A stretch of 31,003 bases of DNA from a virus. The stretch covers positions 1-31,003 of the IMG/VR virus record IMGVR_UViG_3300009431_000398; one strand, 5' to 3'. A program made the translations under genes and the position numbers. The notes below the pieces were generated by a model. The model was not told the origin of the DNA. It saw only the letters and a list, made by a program, of their open reading frames with translations, and searched no databases. The stretch's first letter is position 1; the number at the start of each line of letters is the position of its first letter. Positions 8,541 to 15,474 of the stretch are shown one piece after another.

Positions 8541-8963
8541 TCACGGCCCGAAATAGTCTCGGACCAGGTCCTGGATCTCGTTGGTCAACTCGTTGGTGAC
8601 CGCCTCGAACATCTGCTCCGTGTCCTCCAGGCACTGCCCCTCGGGGTCGCCTGGGAAGCGGACATAGGGTGCATAGTCGATGGGATTCACCAGCTCTATC
8701 CGCAGCTCGTGGAGGCCCGCCCCCGTCACCGCGTACCACTCACTCGCCGAACGACCCGTGGACTCCGAGGGGCGGCCGCTCATCTGCGGCGGATTGTTGC
8801 CCACCCGCTCGTTGACCCACAGCTCGTTGTAGACCTTCTGCCGCATCTCCTCAGCCCGCTCGGAAATCAAGGAGCGCACGTCGGGGAGGACCTCCTCCAT
8901 CATCAACTCGGCGACGGAGAGGGCTCCACGGCGGTCAGCAGCCTGGTCCGTGGTGATGGGCAT
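8541..8963 (-). CDS. Minor tail / neck protein, HK97 gp10-like candidate
   Basis: A 140-residue protein starting at 8963, two bases before the end of the upstream frame, with GGAGGTCTACCAGTAGC ahead of it. The N-terminal half is a long charged helix (VAELMMEEVLPDVRSLISER). The second half carries a conserved-looking core: RSASEWYAVTGAGLHELRIELVN (written here as RSASEWYAVTG, then LHELRIELVN) and IDYAPYVRFPGD, reminiscent of the A-x-Y-x-x-Y-V-x-x-G signature of HK97 gp10-type proteins. The end is acidic (TNELTNEIQDLVRDYFGP). These proteins act at the head-tail junction. Assignment is moderate, from the core motif and position. Confidence 0.7.
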   Translation of the reverse strand: MPITTDQAADRRGALSVAELMMEEVLPDVRSLISERAEEMRQKVYNELWVNERVGNNPPQMSGRPSESTGRSASEWYAVTGAGLHELRIELVNPIDYAPYVRFPGDPEGQCLEDTEQMFEAVTNELTNEIQDLVRDYFGP

Positions 8964-8965
8964 CG

Positions 8966-9259
8966 CTACTGGTAGACCTCCTCGAAGTCGAAGTCCGACA
9001 GCAGGTCGTCCTGGACCCGCTGGTGCACGTCGGGCACATCCCGAGCTACCTTGGCCTGGTTCGCCCCGATGATGGATACCGCCGCCAGAGCAACCGCGGG
9101 AGTCAGCAGCTCATCCACAGGCCACCCCTTCGGCGTGTCCACGACCTTGACCACCTCTTCCCCCGCGGGGCGCTGCTCGGCAAGCACCTTCGGGGCAAGC
9201 TCGTCCACGGCGGCTCGAACCACCTCCATAAAGTCCATGCTCTGGAGACGGATGGTCAT
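8966..9259 (-). CDS. Small neck-region protein, unknown
   Basis: A 97-residue protein beginning MTIRLQSMDFMEVVRAAVDEL. The ATG at 9259 overlaps the TGA of the upstream gene as ATGA, a sign of translational coupling. A longer in-frame reading to 9376 would sit inside that gene and is rejected. The protein is helical, with an Ala-rich hydrophobic centre (LTPAVALAAVSIIGANQA) and an acidic end (DDLLSDFDFEEVYQ). The hydrophobic segment could be a buried helix rather than a membrane span. Its role is probably structural, at the neck. No family recognised. Confidence 0.7.
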   Translation of the reverse strand: MTIRLQSMDFMEVVRAAVDELAPKVLAEQRPAGEEVVKVVDTPKGWPVDELLTPAVALAAVSIIGANQAKVARDVPDVHQRVQDDLLSDFDFEEVYQ

Positions 9260-9708
9260 GGCGCGGCATCCGGAAGTCGGCGGTTGTACTCGAAGCCGTA
9301 GAGGAGGTCGTTGAAAACCCACTCCGCGCTTGTATGCAGCACCTGGGAGGACCCCTTGTAGACGGGACGCACCCACAGCAACGGCTGGTTGGTCCTGCTC
9401 AGAAACATGCCGGTCACAGCCTCCTCATGCTCGTAGGCCAGGAACTGGGAGAAGCGCTCGGCCTTGCCCAGTCGGTACGCGATACGCACCCGAACCAGGG
9501 CATCCACCCGAATCACCGTCCCAGGGCGTCCACGCATCTTCCCCGAGTCGGTCTCGGAGATGGTCACGTTGAACCCCATGTGCTGCTTAGTCGAGGGAGC
9601 CCTGGTCACATCCAGAATCTCCTTGACCTCGACCACGCCAGGGCAGGCCGCCTCGATGCGGTCTGCCAGCGTCCGGTGAAGCTCGGTCTTGGTCGTCGTG
9701 CTCATCAT
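9256..9708 (-). CDS. Neck protein, tail-terminator-like candidate
   Basis: A 150-residue protein starting MMSTTTKTELHRTLADRIEA. Its ATG at 9708 overlaps the upstream TGA (ATGA); the second Met at 9705 is an equally possible start. Reading further upstream to 9819 would only shadow the connector gene. An N-terminal helix is followed by strands (VVEVKEILDVT, HMGFNVTISETD, VIRVDALVRVRIAYRLG), a helix FSQFLAYEHEEAVTGMFL, then LLWVRPVYKGSSQVLH. This alpha-beta pattern and the position fit tail terminator (gpU-like) or tail-completion proteins, which cap the tube and join it to the head. The call is tentative and rests on pattern and order. Confidence 0.65.
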   Translation of the reverse strand: MMSTTTKTELHRTLADRIEAACPGVVEVKEILDVTRAPSTKQHMGFNVTISETDSGKMRGRPGTVIRVDALVRVRIAYRLGKAERFSQFLAYEHEEAVTGMFLSRTNQPLLWVRPVYKGSSQVLHTSAEWVFNDLLYGFEYNRRLPDAAP

Positions 9709-10445
9709 TCCCACCCGGAGACGTTGGTGAACAGGACGGGTGTGCCACCCTGGTCCTGCTCCTCTTCGGAGGGCTCTGCGTCCTCGTCGAAATCGTAGGT
9801 GAAGCGGATATCGCCCCACCCATCCGAGTAGCTCCTCTGGTACTGGTCGGCCAGCTTCATGTACTTCCCGTCCGAGGAGGAGGACGCGGCGTAGTCCCGG
9901 AACACCAGCGCCAGCGTCAGGTCGAGGTGGACGCCGTACAAGGACCCAGGAGACAGGATGAGGTTGGGCCGCCTACCGTCCTCCAGGAGCTTGAGCTGGA
10001 TACGGTTCCATGCCGCGTCCAGGTACTGCTGCAGGTTCGCCTGGTCGCTGGAGACCCACTCCCGCAACTCGGTGTGAACCCTCAGCAGGTCATCCTCGGT
10101 CACCACCGGGTACAGCTTACGCAGTACCAGGGCGGCGTCACGGGAGAAGCCCACGGGCTTGCCGTCGATGGTCAGGAACCACTCCTCGAACCACAGCTCC
10201 GATAACTCCTCATCCTGGGTCAACGCGACGGACACCACGTGCGTGGCGATACCGTTCACGATGGTCACGGCAGAGGCGTCGAGGAGCTTCTCCCCCGACC
10301 CATTCTTGAGGGTCAGCGTCCCAGCGGTGGGCACGACCAGTTTCCCGCTGCGCCACGCAGGGGCCTCCAGCGTCTGTTCCTTCCCTCGCTCAATGAGGTC
10401 AGGAACAGGCCCGGTACGGAAGCTGTAGTCAGTCCCCTGAGGCAC
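9705..10445 (-). CDS. Head-tail connector/adaptor candidate
   Basis: A 246-residue protein. It starts with GTG at 10445 after AGGAGGGCATC, an excellent ribosome site. The N-terminus MPQGTDYSFRTGPVPD leads to strands (LVVPTAGTLTLKNGSG), a central domain (LTIDGKPVGFSRDAALVLRK), then helices DLLRVHTELREWVSSDQANL and AAWNRIQLKLLEDGRRP, and LDLTLALVFRDYAASSSSDG. The helical part resembles head-tail connector (gp6/gp15-type) proteins with D-L...L-R, and the C-terminus is very acidic (DFDEDAEPSEEEQDQ). It begins the neck and tail run. Its first 133 bases lie inside the end of the upstream gene in another frame, which is unusual for this compact genome. Confidence 0.7.
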   Translation of the reverse strand: MPQGTDYSFRTGPVPDLIERGKEQTLEAPAWRSGKLVVPTAGTLTLKNGSGEKLLDASAVTIVNGIATHVVSVALTQDEELSELWFEEWFLTIDGKPVGFSRDAALVLRKLYPVVTEDDLLRVHTELREWVSSDQANLQQYLDAAWNRIQLKLLEDGRRPNLILSPGSLYGVHLDLTLALVFRDYAASSSSDGKYMKLADQYQRSYSDGWGDIRFTYDFDEDAEPSEEEQDQGGTPVLFTNVSGWE

Positions 10446-10969
10446 GATGCCCTCCTATCCTCGCAGCCTTGACCGCAGAGCAAGCCCAGCAGCGCCCCAC
10501 CAGTGCCCCCGATGTACGCGGCGATGGGGGCGCCGCCCCCGTCATCGGTGGAGCCGTCGCCCCGGCGTGGCGTGGGCAGCACTTCCTCCACCGCTTCCGC
10601 CTTTTCGGGCTTGAAGTTGGGGTCCGGTGGCGCCTTGCCATGTGCTGGTTCAGGCCGCACGTCGCCACCTGGCCGCTCCGTCTGCTTTACGGGTGCGAGG
10701 AAGCACACGCCATCCGGGAGTTGCTGGTACGTCTTTTGGCGTAGCTCGTGTAGCTTCTCGGCACCGGGCGGGACACAGAATCCCGCGGTCGTGTCTTGCA
10801 CACACTGCCCATCCGCGTACAGTTCCGCGTGCTCCGTGAAGGCGACGATACAACCGCCAGAATCGGTGTAGAGGGTGCCGTCCTCATAGACGGCGACGAA
10901 CCACTTGGTGTTCTGCTGCGCCTGCGCCAGCATCGGCAGCGCGAGAATCAGAACCAGGATGTAGCGCAT
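10313..10969 (-). CDS. Exported protein with signal peptide and Gly-rich hydrophobic segment
   Basis: A 218-residue protein with an AGGAGGTCGTC ribosome site. It has a clear Sec signal peptide (MRYILVLILALPMLAQA, predicted cut after AQA). The mature part contains Cys at 40, 56, 65 and 89, an even number that could form disulfides outside the cytoplasm. A Pro/Glu-rich linker (100-145) is followed by a Gly-rich hydrophobic segment (APIAAYIGGTGGALLGLL, about 147-164), possibly a membrane anchor. The last ~44 residues overlap the connector gene in another frame and are Arg-rich and low in information, so the natural end may be nearer residue 175 if a frameshift is present. The role is unknown: spanin-like, cell-surface or moron functions are all possible. 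Confidence 0.6.
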   Translation of the reverse strand: MRYILVLILALPMLAQAQQNTKWFVAVYEDGTLYTDSGGCIVAFTEHAELYADGQCVQDTTAGFCVPPGAEKLHELRQKTYQQLPDGVCFLAPVKQTERPGGDVRPEPAHGKAPPDPNFKPEKAEAVEEVLPTPRRGDGSTDDGGGAPIAAYIGGTGGALLGLLCGQGCEDRRASCLRGLTTASVPGLFLTSLSEGRNRRWRPLRGAAGNWSCPPLGR

Positions 10970-10978
10970 GACGACCTC

Positions 10979-12343
10979 CTAGTCGTGGGGCGCGTTGATG
11001 GTGATCAGGGAGACATCGAATTCCGCAGTGTCCCCGGCCAGGATGTATGTACGTAGGATGAAGTTGGAGTCGAAGGCGATGTTGCGGCACCAACTCTCAG
11101 CATTGCGCGCGACCTCGTTCCAGGTGCCCCCTGGCGTAACAGCCAGGGTGTATGCGCCGTAGGTATCACGGGTAAATAGGACGCTATGAGCTTGCCCTTC
11201 TAGCGTCCATGTGTTGCTTTGGAAGTAATAGCCGCCGTCCCGAACGATCAGATTCCGAACCAGCCCTCCTCCCGTGAGGAATACGTAGGTGGCTTCATTA
11301 CCCGCACCGCCCTCGTTGTCGTCAGTGAGCCCGAAATAGATGTAAGTATCGTCATTGTTGGACAGGTTCGTGTCATCGAACGTTACCAAAACGGCGAACT
11401 GCCCCTCACCACAGAGCGCGTAATCCGCCGACAACTCCAACTTGACTAGGTGGTTTTCCAGACCACCCGAATCGTTGGTCCGTGAAAAGGTGAATCCGCT
11501 CGACGTCCGCTGAAATACGTCTGTCCCGCCGGGAGGGGGGTCCCAATCTCCGAAGCCAGAACCACCATATACGAACCCCGTGACAGGGTCTGTGCCTCCG
11601 CCCTCCACGTAGTAATCGTAAGTCGTCCCCGTGAAGTCTACGCGGTAGAGGCCGTCACCCCCGCCTCCTCCAGTGAAGGCGTCGAAAGCGGCGAGACACC
11701 CATCTGCCTCGGTCTCACCCGCGCAGTTGCCGCTCGGCACGGTCACCAGGTCCACGTCGTCGGCGTCCACCCCGGCGAAGTTGCCGCCATCGAGGGTGGG
11801 GGAGTCGCCCGTGCCCACGGCCTGCGCTCCAGACCCGGCCATGGTGTTGACGGCTGCGTGGCCCGTGCCGTCGCTCGATATGTGCGTGTGCGCCGCCTTC
11901 GCCTCAGCCGCGGTGACTGCGCTCGCGCCTCCCGTGTCGAGTCCTTGGTCCGTCCCCTGGGTATGAGCCAGCGCAGTGTTGCTCGCCACATCGGCATGGT
12001 CGGACCCGTCGCCCGTGCGGTGCGTGTCACTCAGCGCCACGTTCGCATGGTCCGCCCCGTTGCCGGTCACATGCGTGGAGTTCGCATCCACCTCGTTCCA
12101 CGCTGCACCGTCGTAGCAGCGGCGTAGGTCGCTGGTGGTGTTGTAATAGCACTGCCCCTCACGCGCAGTGCCCGTCCCATCGCCGCTCGCATCCCAGTGG
12201 TTCGCTTGGATGTACGTGAGCGCAGCCGCGTCGCTCGCGTGGTTCCCCAGCTCGTACTCAGGCGTGACGTCCGCACGCGCGAACAGCACGCATGCCAGCA
12301 GCGCCACCGCAGCGAACGCCAGCCTCGTCGTCCAGTTCCGCAT
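10979..12343 (-). CDS. Exported fibre-like protein with DGSDH repeats
   Basis: The ATG at 12343 has GAGGTGG upstream and gives a standard signal peptide (MRNWTTR, then LAFAAVALLACVLFARA). An ATG at 12355 has no ribosome site, although it overlaps the upstream TGA. The protein has 454 residues. Mature residues ~60-90 contain the fibre-type motif G-Q-C-Y-Y-N-T-T...YDGAAW. Then come three imperfect repeats with T-H-x-T/S-x-D/N-G-x-x-H-A-x-V, typical of phage fibre shafts, an Ala/Gly-rich stretch, a Gly-rich hinge (FTGGGGGDG), and a beta-rich C-terminal domain resembling a lectin-like jelly roll. A fibre-like protein carrying a signal peptide is odd, since virion proteins are not exported. It could be a cell-surface protein made during infection. 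Confidence 0.75.
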   Translation of the reverse strand: MRNWTTRLAFAAVALLACVLFARADVTPEYELGNHASDAAALTYIQANHWDASGDGTGTAREGQCYYNTTSDLRRCYDGAAWNEVDANSTHVTGNGADHANVALSDTHRTGDGSDHADVASNTALAHTQGTDQGLDTGGASAVTAAEAKAAHTHISSDGTGHAAVNTMAGSGAQAVGTGDSPTLDGGNFAGVDADDVDLVTVPSGNCAGETEADGCLAAFDAFTGGGGGDGLYRVDFTGTTYDYYVEGGGTDPVTGFVYGGSGFGDWDPPPGGTDVFQRTSSGFTFSRTNDSGGLENHLVKLELSADYALCGEGQFAVLVTFDDTNLSNNDDTYIYFGLTDDNEGGAGNEATYVFLTGGGLVRNLIVRDGGYYFQSNTWTLEGQAHSVLFTRDTYGAYTLAVTPGGTWNEVARNAESWCRNIAFDSNFILRTYILAGDTAEFDVSLITINAPHD

Positions 12344-12351
12344 CTTCCACC

Positions 12352-12588
12352 TCATCCAGACACCAGGTCCCAGGTCGTCAGCGCGCCAGGACGCGGCATA
12401 TACCGCTTATTGTTCGTGGTATCGAAGTACGGGCGCCCAGCAGTGCCTGCACCGCTCGGCGGTCCCACACCCGAATCCTCATCCACCGCGGTCGCCAGGT
12501 CGGCACTGTCCACCGTGCCATCGGCGTTGCCATCGTAGTCAGCGACCTTCATGCCGCCGACGCCGACGATGCCCTTGTTCCCAGCCAC
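12352..12588 (-). CDS. Small protein with dockerin/EF-hand-like calcium loop
   Basis: A 78-residue protein starting with GTG at 12588 after AGGAGGTGTAGC. Residues about 17-35 read DYDGNADGTVDSADLATAV, which matches the D-x-N-x-D-G-x-V-x-x-x-D-L calcium-loop pattern of type I dockerins and EF hands. Only one copy is present, whereas full dockerins carry two. The C-terminal half contains GRPYFDTTNNKRYM and TTWDLVSG, a motif also seen in the neighbouring fibre-like protein (CYYNTT...YDGAAW), common in phage fibre and collar proteins. The gene ends in a TGA overlapping the possible upstream ATG of the exported protein. A metal-stabilised structural or adaptor role is inferred. Confidence 0.65.
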   Translation of the reverse strand: MAGNKGIVGVGGMKVADYDGNADGTVDSADLATAVDEDSGVGPPSGAGTAGRPYFDTTNNKRYMPRPGALTTWDLVSG

Positions 12589-12598
12589 GCTACACCTC

Positions 12599-12880
12599 CT
12601 AGCTGGCCTTGAACGGAATGGTGGCCGCTCCTGCCGCCGTGAGCTTCACGTTGAAGAGGAGCCGCTCCCCCTTGCCCATGAAATGCTCCCAGTAGGCCCC
12701 AGCAAGGTTGGGGTACTCGACCTGGTCACCACCCGGCGTCTCCAGCCTCACGGTGAACGCCGACGCGCAGTAGCACACCAGGTACTCAACCCCGCGTAGC
12801 TCGAAATCGGCCGCCTGGTATGCACCAGTCGCGGCGACGTTGATGCTCTGCGGCCCATGCTTGTTGAGAGGGTCAGCCAC
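12599..12880 (-). CDS. Small structural-region protein, unknown
   Basis: A 93-residue protein starting with GTG at 12880 (GGGGTGAGCC upstream) and beginning MADPLNKHGPQSINVAATG. It is beta-rich: YLVCYCASAFTVRLETPGG, VEYPNLAGAYWEHF and ERLLFNVKLTAAGAATIPF. The compact beta pattern would suit a head decoration or surface protein, and it sits downstream of the capsid module between two similarly small genes. No family is recognised, and the function is inferred from context only. Confidence 0.65.
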   Translation of the reverse strand: MADPLNKHGPQSINVAATGAYQAADFELRGVEYLVCYCASAFTVRLETPGGDQVEYPNLAGAYWEHFMGKGERLLFNVKLTAAGAATIPFKAS

Positions 12881-12891
12881 GGCTCACCCCC

Positions 12892-13167
12892 CTACACACC
12901 AGCGATGGCGAGCCAGGTGCCAGCGCCGTCCTGGGAGACGTACATCCTCGAGCCCGCTGCACCATCCTTGCGGATGTACAGCGACCCCTTGGGCGCGCTG
13001 TGCGTCGGAGCCCCGTAGGCTGAGTCCAGCAGCGGAGCGGACTCCATCGCCCCATTCTTGTGGTAGTTCGCGCCCACGATACCGAGGGAGCAGACCGCCA
13101 CAGGCTTCTGCAGGTTGAAGGGCCGCAGATGGTTCGAGGGCTTGAGGGTGAGCTTGGTGTACGGCAT
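12892..13167 (-). CDS. Small structural/decoration-like protein
   Basis: A 91-residue protein starting MPYTKLTLKPSNHLRPF. Strong GAGGAG ribosome site, but that site lies in the 3' arm of a 5-bp hairpin (TCCTC/GAGGA, 13172-13185) that could limit initiation. The C-terminal half carries KGSLYIRKDGAAGSRMYVSQ and DGAGTWLAIAG, a repeated strand-turn pattern with paired DG turns common in phage structural surface proteins. It probably decorates the capsid or belongs to the neck. The 79 bases upstream contain no gene. Confidence 0.7.
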   Translation of the reverse strand: MPYTKLTLKPSNHLRPFNLQKPVAVCSLGIVGANYHKNGAMESAPLLDSAYGAPTHSAPKGSLYIRKDGAAGSRMYVSQDGAGTWLAIAGV

Positions 13168-13171
13168 CGGC

Positions 13172-13185
13172 TCCTCCGTGGAGGA
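13172..13185 (-). promoter_or_regulatory. Hairpin overlapping the ribosome site of the 12892-13167 gene
   Basis: On the minus strand TCCTC-CACG-GAGGA forms a 5-bp stem with a 4-base loop, and its 3' arm is the ribosome-binding sequence 4-5 bases from the ATG. It could dampen or time translation of the small downstream protein. It is a short stem, so chance is possible. Confidence 0.35.
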
Positions 13186-13245
13186 ACGGCTCGGCGGCTT
13201 TCAGCCCCGAACGGATGCCCGTACCCCTGGGGGTGCGGACAGCTG

Positions 13246-13422
13246 TTAGGTCTTCTGGCGCGTCACCGCCCCCTTGTCTGCCCGACGCGCCACACGTCGG
13301 GCCAGCTTGCGGGCGTCCTCTCGGGACATGCCCTGGTGCTTCTGTAGCTTGGCGGCGAACCGCTCGGTCGCCTCACGGCGGCCAGGCTTCTCGCCGGACT
13401 CGATTCGGTTGCTGGAGGCCAT
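13246..13422 (-). CDS. Small basic helical protein, unknown (58 residues)
   Basis: The ATG at 13422 abuts the TAG of the upstream 311-residue gene (TAGATG), and the frame runs to TAA at 13248-13246. The protein (58 residues) starts MASSNRIESGEKPGRREATE, continues RFAAKLQKHQGMSREDARKL, and ends with basic residues. It is highly charged, predicted helical, and rich in Arg and Lys. Immediate coupling to the upstream gene and normal codon composition support it as real. A small basic protein beside capsid genes could bind DNA or the capsid interior, but that is a guess. Confidence 0.6.
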   Translation of the reverse strand: MASSNRIESGEKPGRREATERFAAKLQKHQGMSREDARKLARRVARRADKGAVTRQKT

Positions 13423-14358
13423 CTACTTGCTGGCCCCCTTCGCCTTCGGCTTCGGCTTGCGCGCCTTGACCTTGGGCTTCGGCTCGGGTTCAGGGTCGCT
13501 GCCCCCGCGGTTCGAAAGGTCCACCTCATCGGCATCCGCATCCATGGCGAGGGAAACCCCCTCGGGCACTTCCACGCCCGCCGCAGGCTGGGCCTTGGCG
13601 TCCAGCGCCGCGACCATCTCATCCTTCACCGACGACGTCCCCTTGGCCGCCTGCTCGGCAAAGATGCGGACCTCCTCGATGGCCTGCTCCACCGACTCCC
13701 CGCGCATCATCGCCAGGACGCGCCGCTGCTCTCGCAGGCGAGCCTCCAGCAGAGTGTTGCGCGGGTCCTTGAACAGGTCCGACTGCAGGCGATGGACGGC
13801 GCTCTCCCTCTTCTCGATGAGGGTGTCCTTGATGAGCGGGTCCAACGGCGCAACCAGACGATGCTCGACTAGGTGGTCCACGAACGTGCGGAAGGCCCGG
13901 TCATCCCGAATCCACTTCCGCACGATGTTGCCGACCACGTGGGGACGCTCGAACACGGTGCGGTAGTGGTAGCCGCCTCCCTGCACGGCGTACCGTCGCA
14001 GGTAGTACCCGCCCTCGAAGCGCTTCCCGTGGATGGTGCAGCTGAACCCCTGGAGACGGTCGTCGTCCTGGTAGATGATGCTCCACCCCCGACGCCGCAG
14101 GTCCGCTTCAGCCCTGGTCAGGTCACCAAACGAGTCCACGCCGCCCAGTCCGGGCTCGTGGTGGAAGCGTCCGAGCACAGGGTAGAAGCCCAGGTCCTCG
14201 GTGAAGTTCCACCGGTTCGGGTGGTGCGTCAGCTCGAAAGGAGCATTGGGCTGTGCGCCCCGCTTGGGCAACCCTCCCTGCTTGGCAGGACCACGGGTCA
14301 CCACGGTCTCTGCCTTGGGCACAGGGTTCCTCGGGTTGTGGGTCATCAAGTCGGTCAT
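13423..14358 (-). CDS. Head-region protein with charged Pro/Lys tail, unknown
   Basis: A 311-residue protein with GGACGGAACAG before the ATG. Residues ~1-45 are basic and low complexity. Residues 45-190 form the probable folded domain (RWNFTEDLGFYPVLGRFHHE, TRAEADLRRRGWSIIYQDDD, FEGGYYLRRYAVQGGGYHYR). Residues 190-260 are a charged helical coil (ESAVHRLQSDLFKD, LLEARLREQRRVLAMMRG). Residues ~290-311 alternate Glu/Pro and Lys/Pro (SDPEPEPKPKVKARKPKPKA). It sits directly downstream of the major capsid gene. A structural or capsid-internal role is possible. No family is recognised. Confidence 0.75.
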   Translation of the reverse strand: MTDLMTHNPRNPVPKAETVVTRGPAKQGGLPKRGAQPNAPFELTHHPNRWNFTEDLGFYPVLGRFHHEPGLGGVDSFGDLTRAEADLRRRGWSIIYQDDDRLQGFSCTIHGKRFEGGYYLRRYAVQGGGYHYRTVFERPHVVGNIVRKWIRDDRAFRTFVDHLVEHRLVAPLDPLIKDTLIEKRESAVHRLQSDLFKDPRNTLLEARLREQRRVLAMMRGESVEQAIEEVRIFAEQAAKGTSSVKDEMVAALDAKAQPAAGVEVPEGVSLAMDADADEVDLSNRGGSDPEPEPKPKVKARKPKPKAKGASK

Positions 14359-14389
14359 CTGTTCCGTCCTTCCCGCCCTCTGGCGTGGT

Positions 14390-14444
14390 CCCCGCTCATC
14401 GGGGGCGCTCCGGGCTGTGGGTATGTCGAACCGCCGTCAGGCGG
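14390..14444 (-). terminator. Two tandem hairpins after the major capsid gene
   Basis: Directly after the capsid TAG, the minus strand has CCGCC-TGAC-GGCGG (14444-14431), and 27 bases further CCCCG-ATGAG-CGGGG (14404-14390). Both stems are perfect 5-bp GC-rich helices. Neither has a T tract, so they are weak intrinsic terminators at best and may protect the abundant capsid mRNA 3' end or mark a processing site. The 87-base gap holds no gene. Confidence 0.4.
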
Positions 14445-14445
14445 A

Positions 14446-15366
14446 CTACATCTTGCCGATGGTGGTCACGCCCCGCGCATCCTCGTTGATACCGAAGGCC
14501 GCGTAGTAGTTCCCGACCACCTTGGTCAGGCCGCCAGCAGCGCTGCGCTCCAGCTCGACCCAGATGGCCGAGTCGTCCACGGCGACCTGCAGGAACGGGC
14601 TCACCGGAATCTTGCTCTCGTCCAGGGACGGAGTGGCCTCGGCACCGGCGACAGCACCGTAGGCGAACATGCCGCCGTAGTACCCGCTGCCGTCGTCCTG
14701 AACCTGCGAGGAGGTCCAGATGTCCACGCCGTTGAAGCTGCCCTTGTACCCCTGCGACTTCATGGCCAGAAGCTCGGCGGTACTGCCCTGGAACTGGATG
14801 GCCCCGCCTTCACCTCGCAGCGCCGACTGGAACTGGGTGAACTGCTTGGGCTTGGTGACCCAGAAGACCGGGCCGCCCGGAACGTCAGCCTCCTCCAGCG
14901 CGAACTGGGCGTCGTAGAAGGTGTCCACGTCGAAGTCCACAGCGACGCCGCCCGCCGTGGTGCTGAACCCGTCGATGGCCAGAGCGATGAGCTCCGAGGC
15001 TCGCCGGACTGCACCCATCGCGATACCGGCACCCAGGCGAGGGATGTCCACCTTGCCGTTGGAGACCAGCTGCATGAGGTCCGTGGTGTCGTACCGCAGG
15101 GCCTGGCGCGCCACGGTCAGGGTGACGCTTCCGTCGCCCAGCGCCGAGTTGCCGACGTCGGCACCCTCAGCCACGGCAGCCATCTTCTCGTCGAACTGGA
15201 CCTGGGGAATCTTGACAGCCGCGCTGCCAGAGCCCGCCGGGTCGTCCGCGTAGAAGACGGTGTGGCGCAGGTCCACACGGTCCGCGATGAGTTCGAAGAT
15301 TGCCTGGTTGAGGACTGCCGCGACCACGAGGTCAGCGTGGTTGGCATACGAGACTTCGCCCGCCAT
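14446..15366 (-). CDS. Major capsid protein
   Basis: A 306-residue protein. The ATG at 15366 is chosen (MAGEVSYANHADL) because GGGAGAATCGAT precedes it at good spacing. A GTG at 15393 is in frame but lacks a site. It begins with an N-arm/helix (LVVAAVLNQAIFELIADRVD), then AVKIPQVQFDEKMAAVAEGA, the P-domain-like strand GSVTLTVARQALRYDTTDLM, A-domain strands (GGPVFWVTKPKQFTQFQ, FNGVDIWTSSQVQDDG), and ends LTKVVGNYYAAFGINED. Overall pattern, size and place between scaffold and connectors fit an HK97-fold capsid subunit. It has its own leader with a possible promoter and hairpin upstream, which would suit high expression. Confidence 0.9.
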   Translation of the reverse strand: MAGEVSYANHADLVVAAVLNQAIFELIADRVDLRHTVFYADDPAGSGSAAVKIPQVQFDEKMAAVAEGADVGNSALGDGSVTLTVARQALRYDTTDLMQLVSNGKVDIPRLGAGIAMGAVRRASELIALAIDGFSTTAGGVAVDFDVDTFYDAQFALEEADVPGGPVFWVTKPKQFTQFQSALRGEGGAIQFQGSTAELLAMKSQGYKGSFNGVDIWTSSQVQDDGSGYYGGMFAYGAVAGAEATPSLDESKIPVSPFLQVAVDDSAIWVELERSAAGGLTKVVGNYYAAFGINEDARGVTTIGKM

Positions 15367-15373
15367 ATCGATT

Positions 15374-15408
15374 CTCCCGAAAGGGGTTGTCACCTAGCCC
15401 TTTCGAGA
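15374..15408 (-). promoter_or_regulatory. Stem-loop in the major capsid leader, overlapping its ribosome site
   Basis: Arms CGAAAGGG (15378-15385) and CCCTTTCG (15398-15405), plus outer TCT/AGA pairs, form a perfect 8-bp core stem with a 12-base loop on either strand. On the minus strand the 3' arm runs into GGGAG, the ribosome site of the capsid gene. It could act as a translational control, an mRNA 5' stabiliser, or a transcription pause/terminator for the upstream gene. Which of these applies is not decidable by sequence. Confidence 0.5.
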
Positions 15409-15443
15409 TTTACGCGCAACGACGCGAGGGCGACTACATCCTC

Positions 15444-15474
15444 AGGGTAGCCCACGCTGGTAGCAGAATGTCAA
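15444..15474 (-). promoter_or_regulatory. Possible promoter for the major capsid gene
   Basis: On the minus strand a perfect TTGACA (15474-15469) overlaps the TGA stop of the upstream gene and is followed 19 bases later by TACCCT (15449-15444). The -35 match is exact, but the -10 match is partial and the 19-base spacing is long. Position about 80 bases before the capsid ATG, with the leader hairpin between, is sensible for an extra capsid promoter. Confidence 0.35.
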
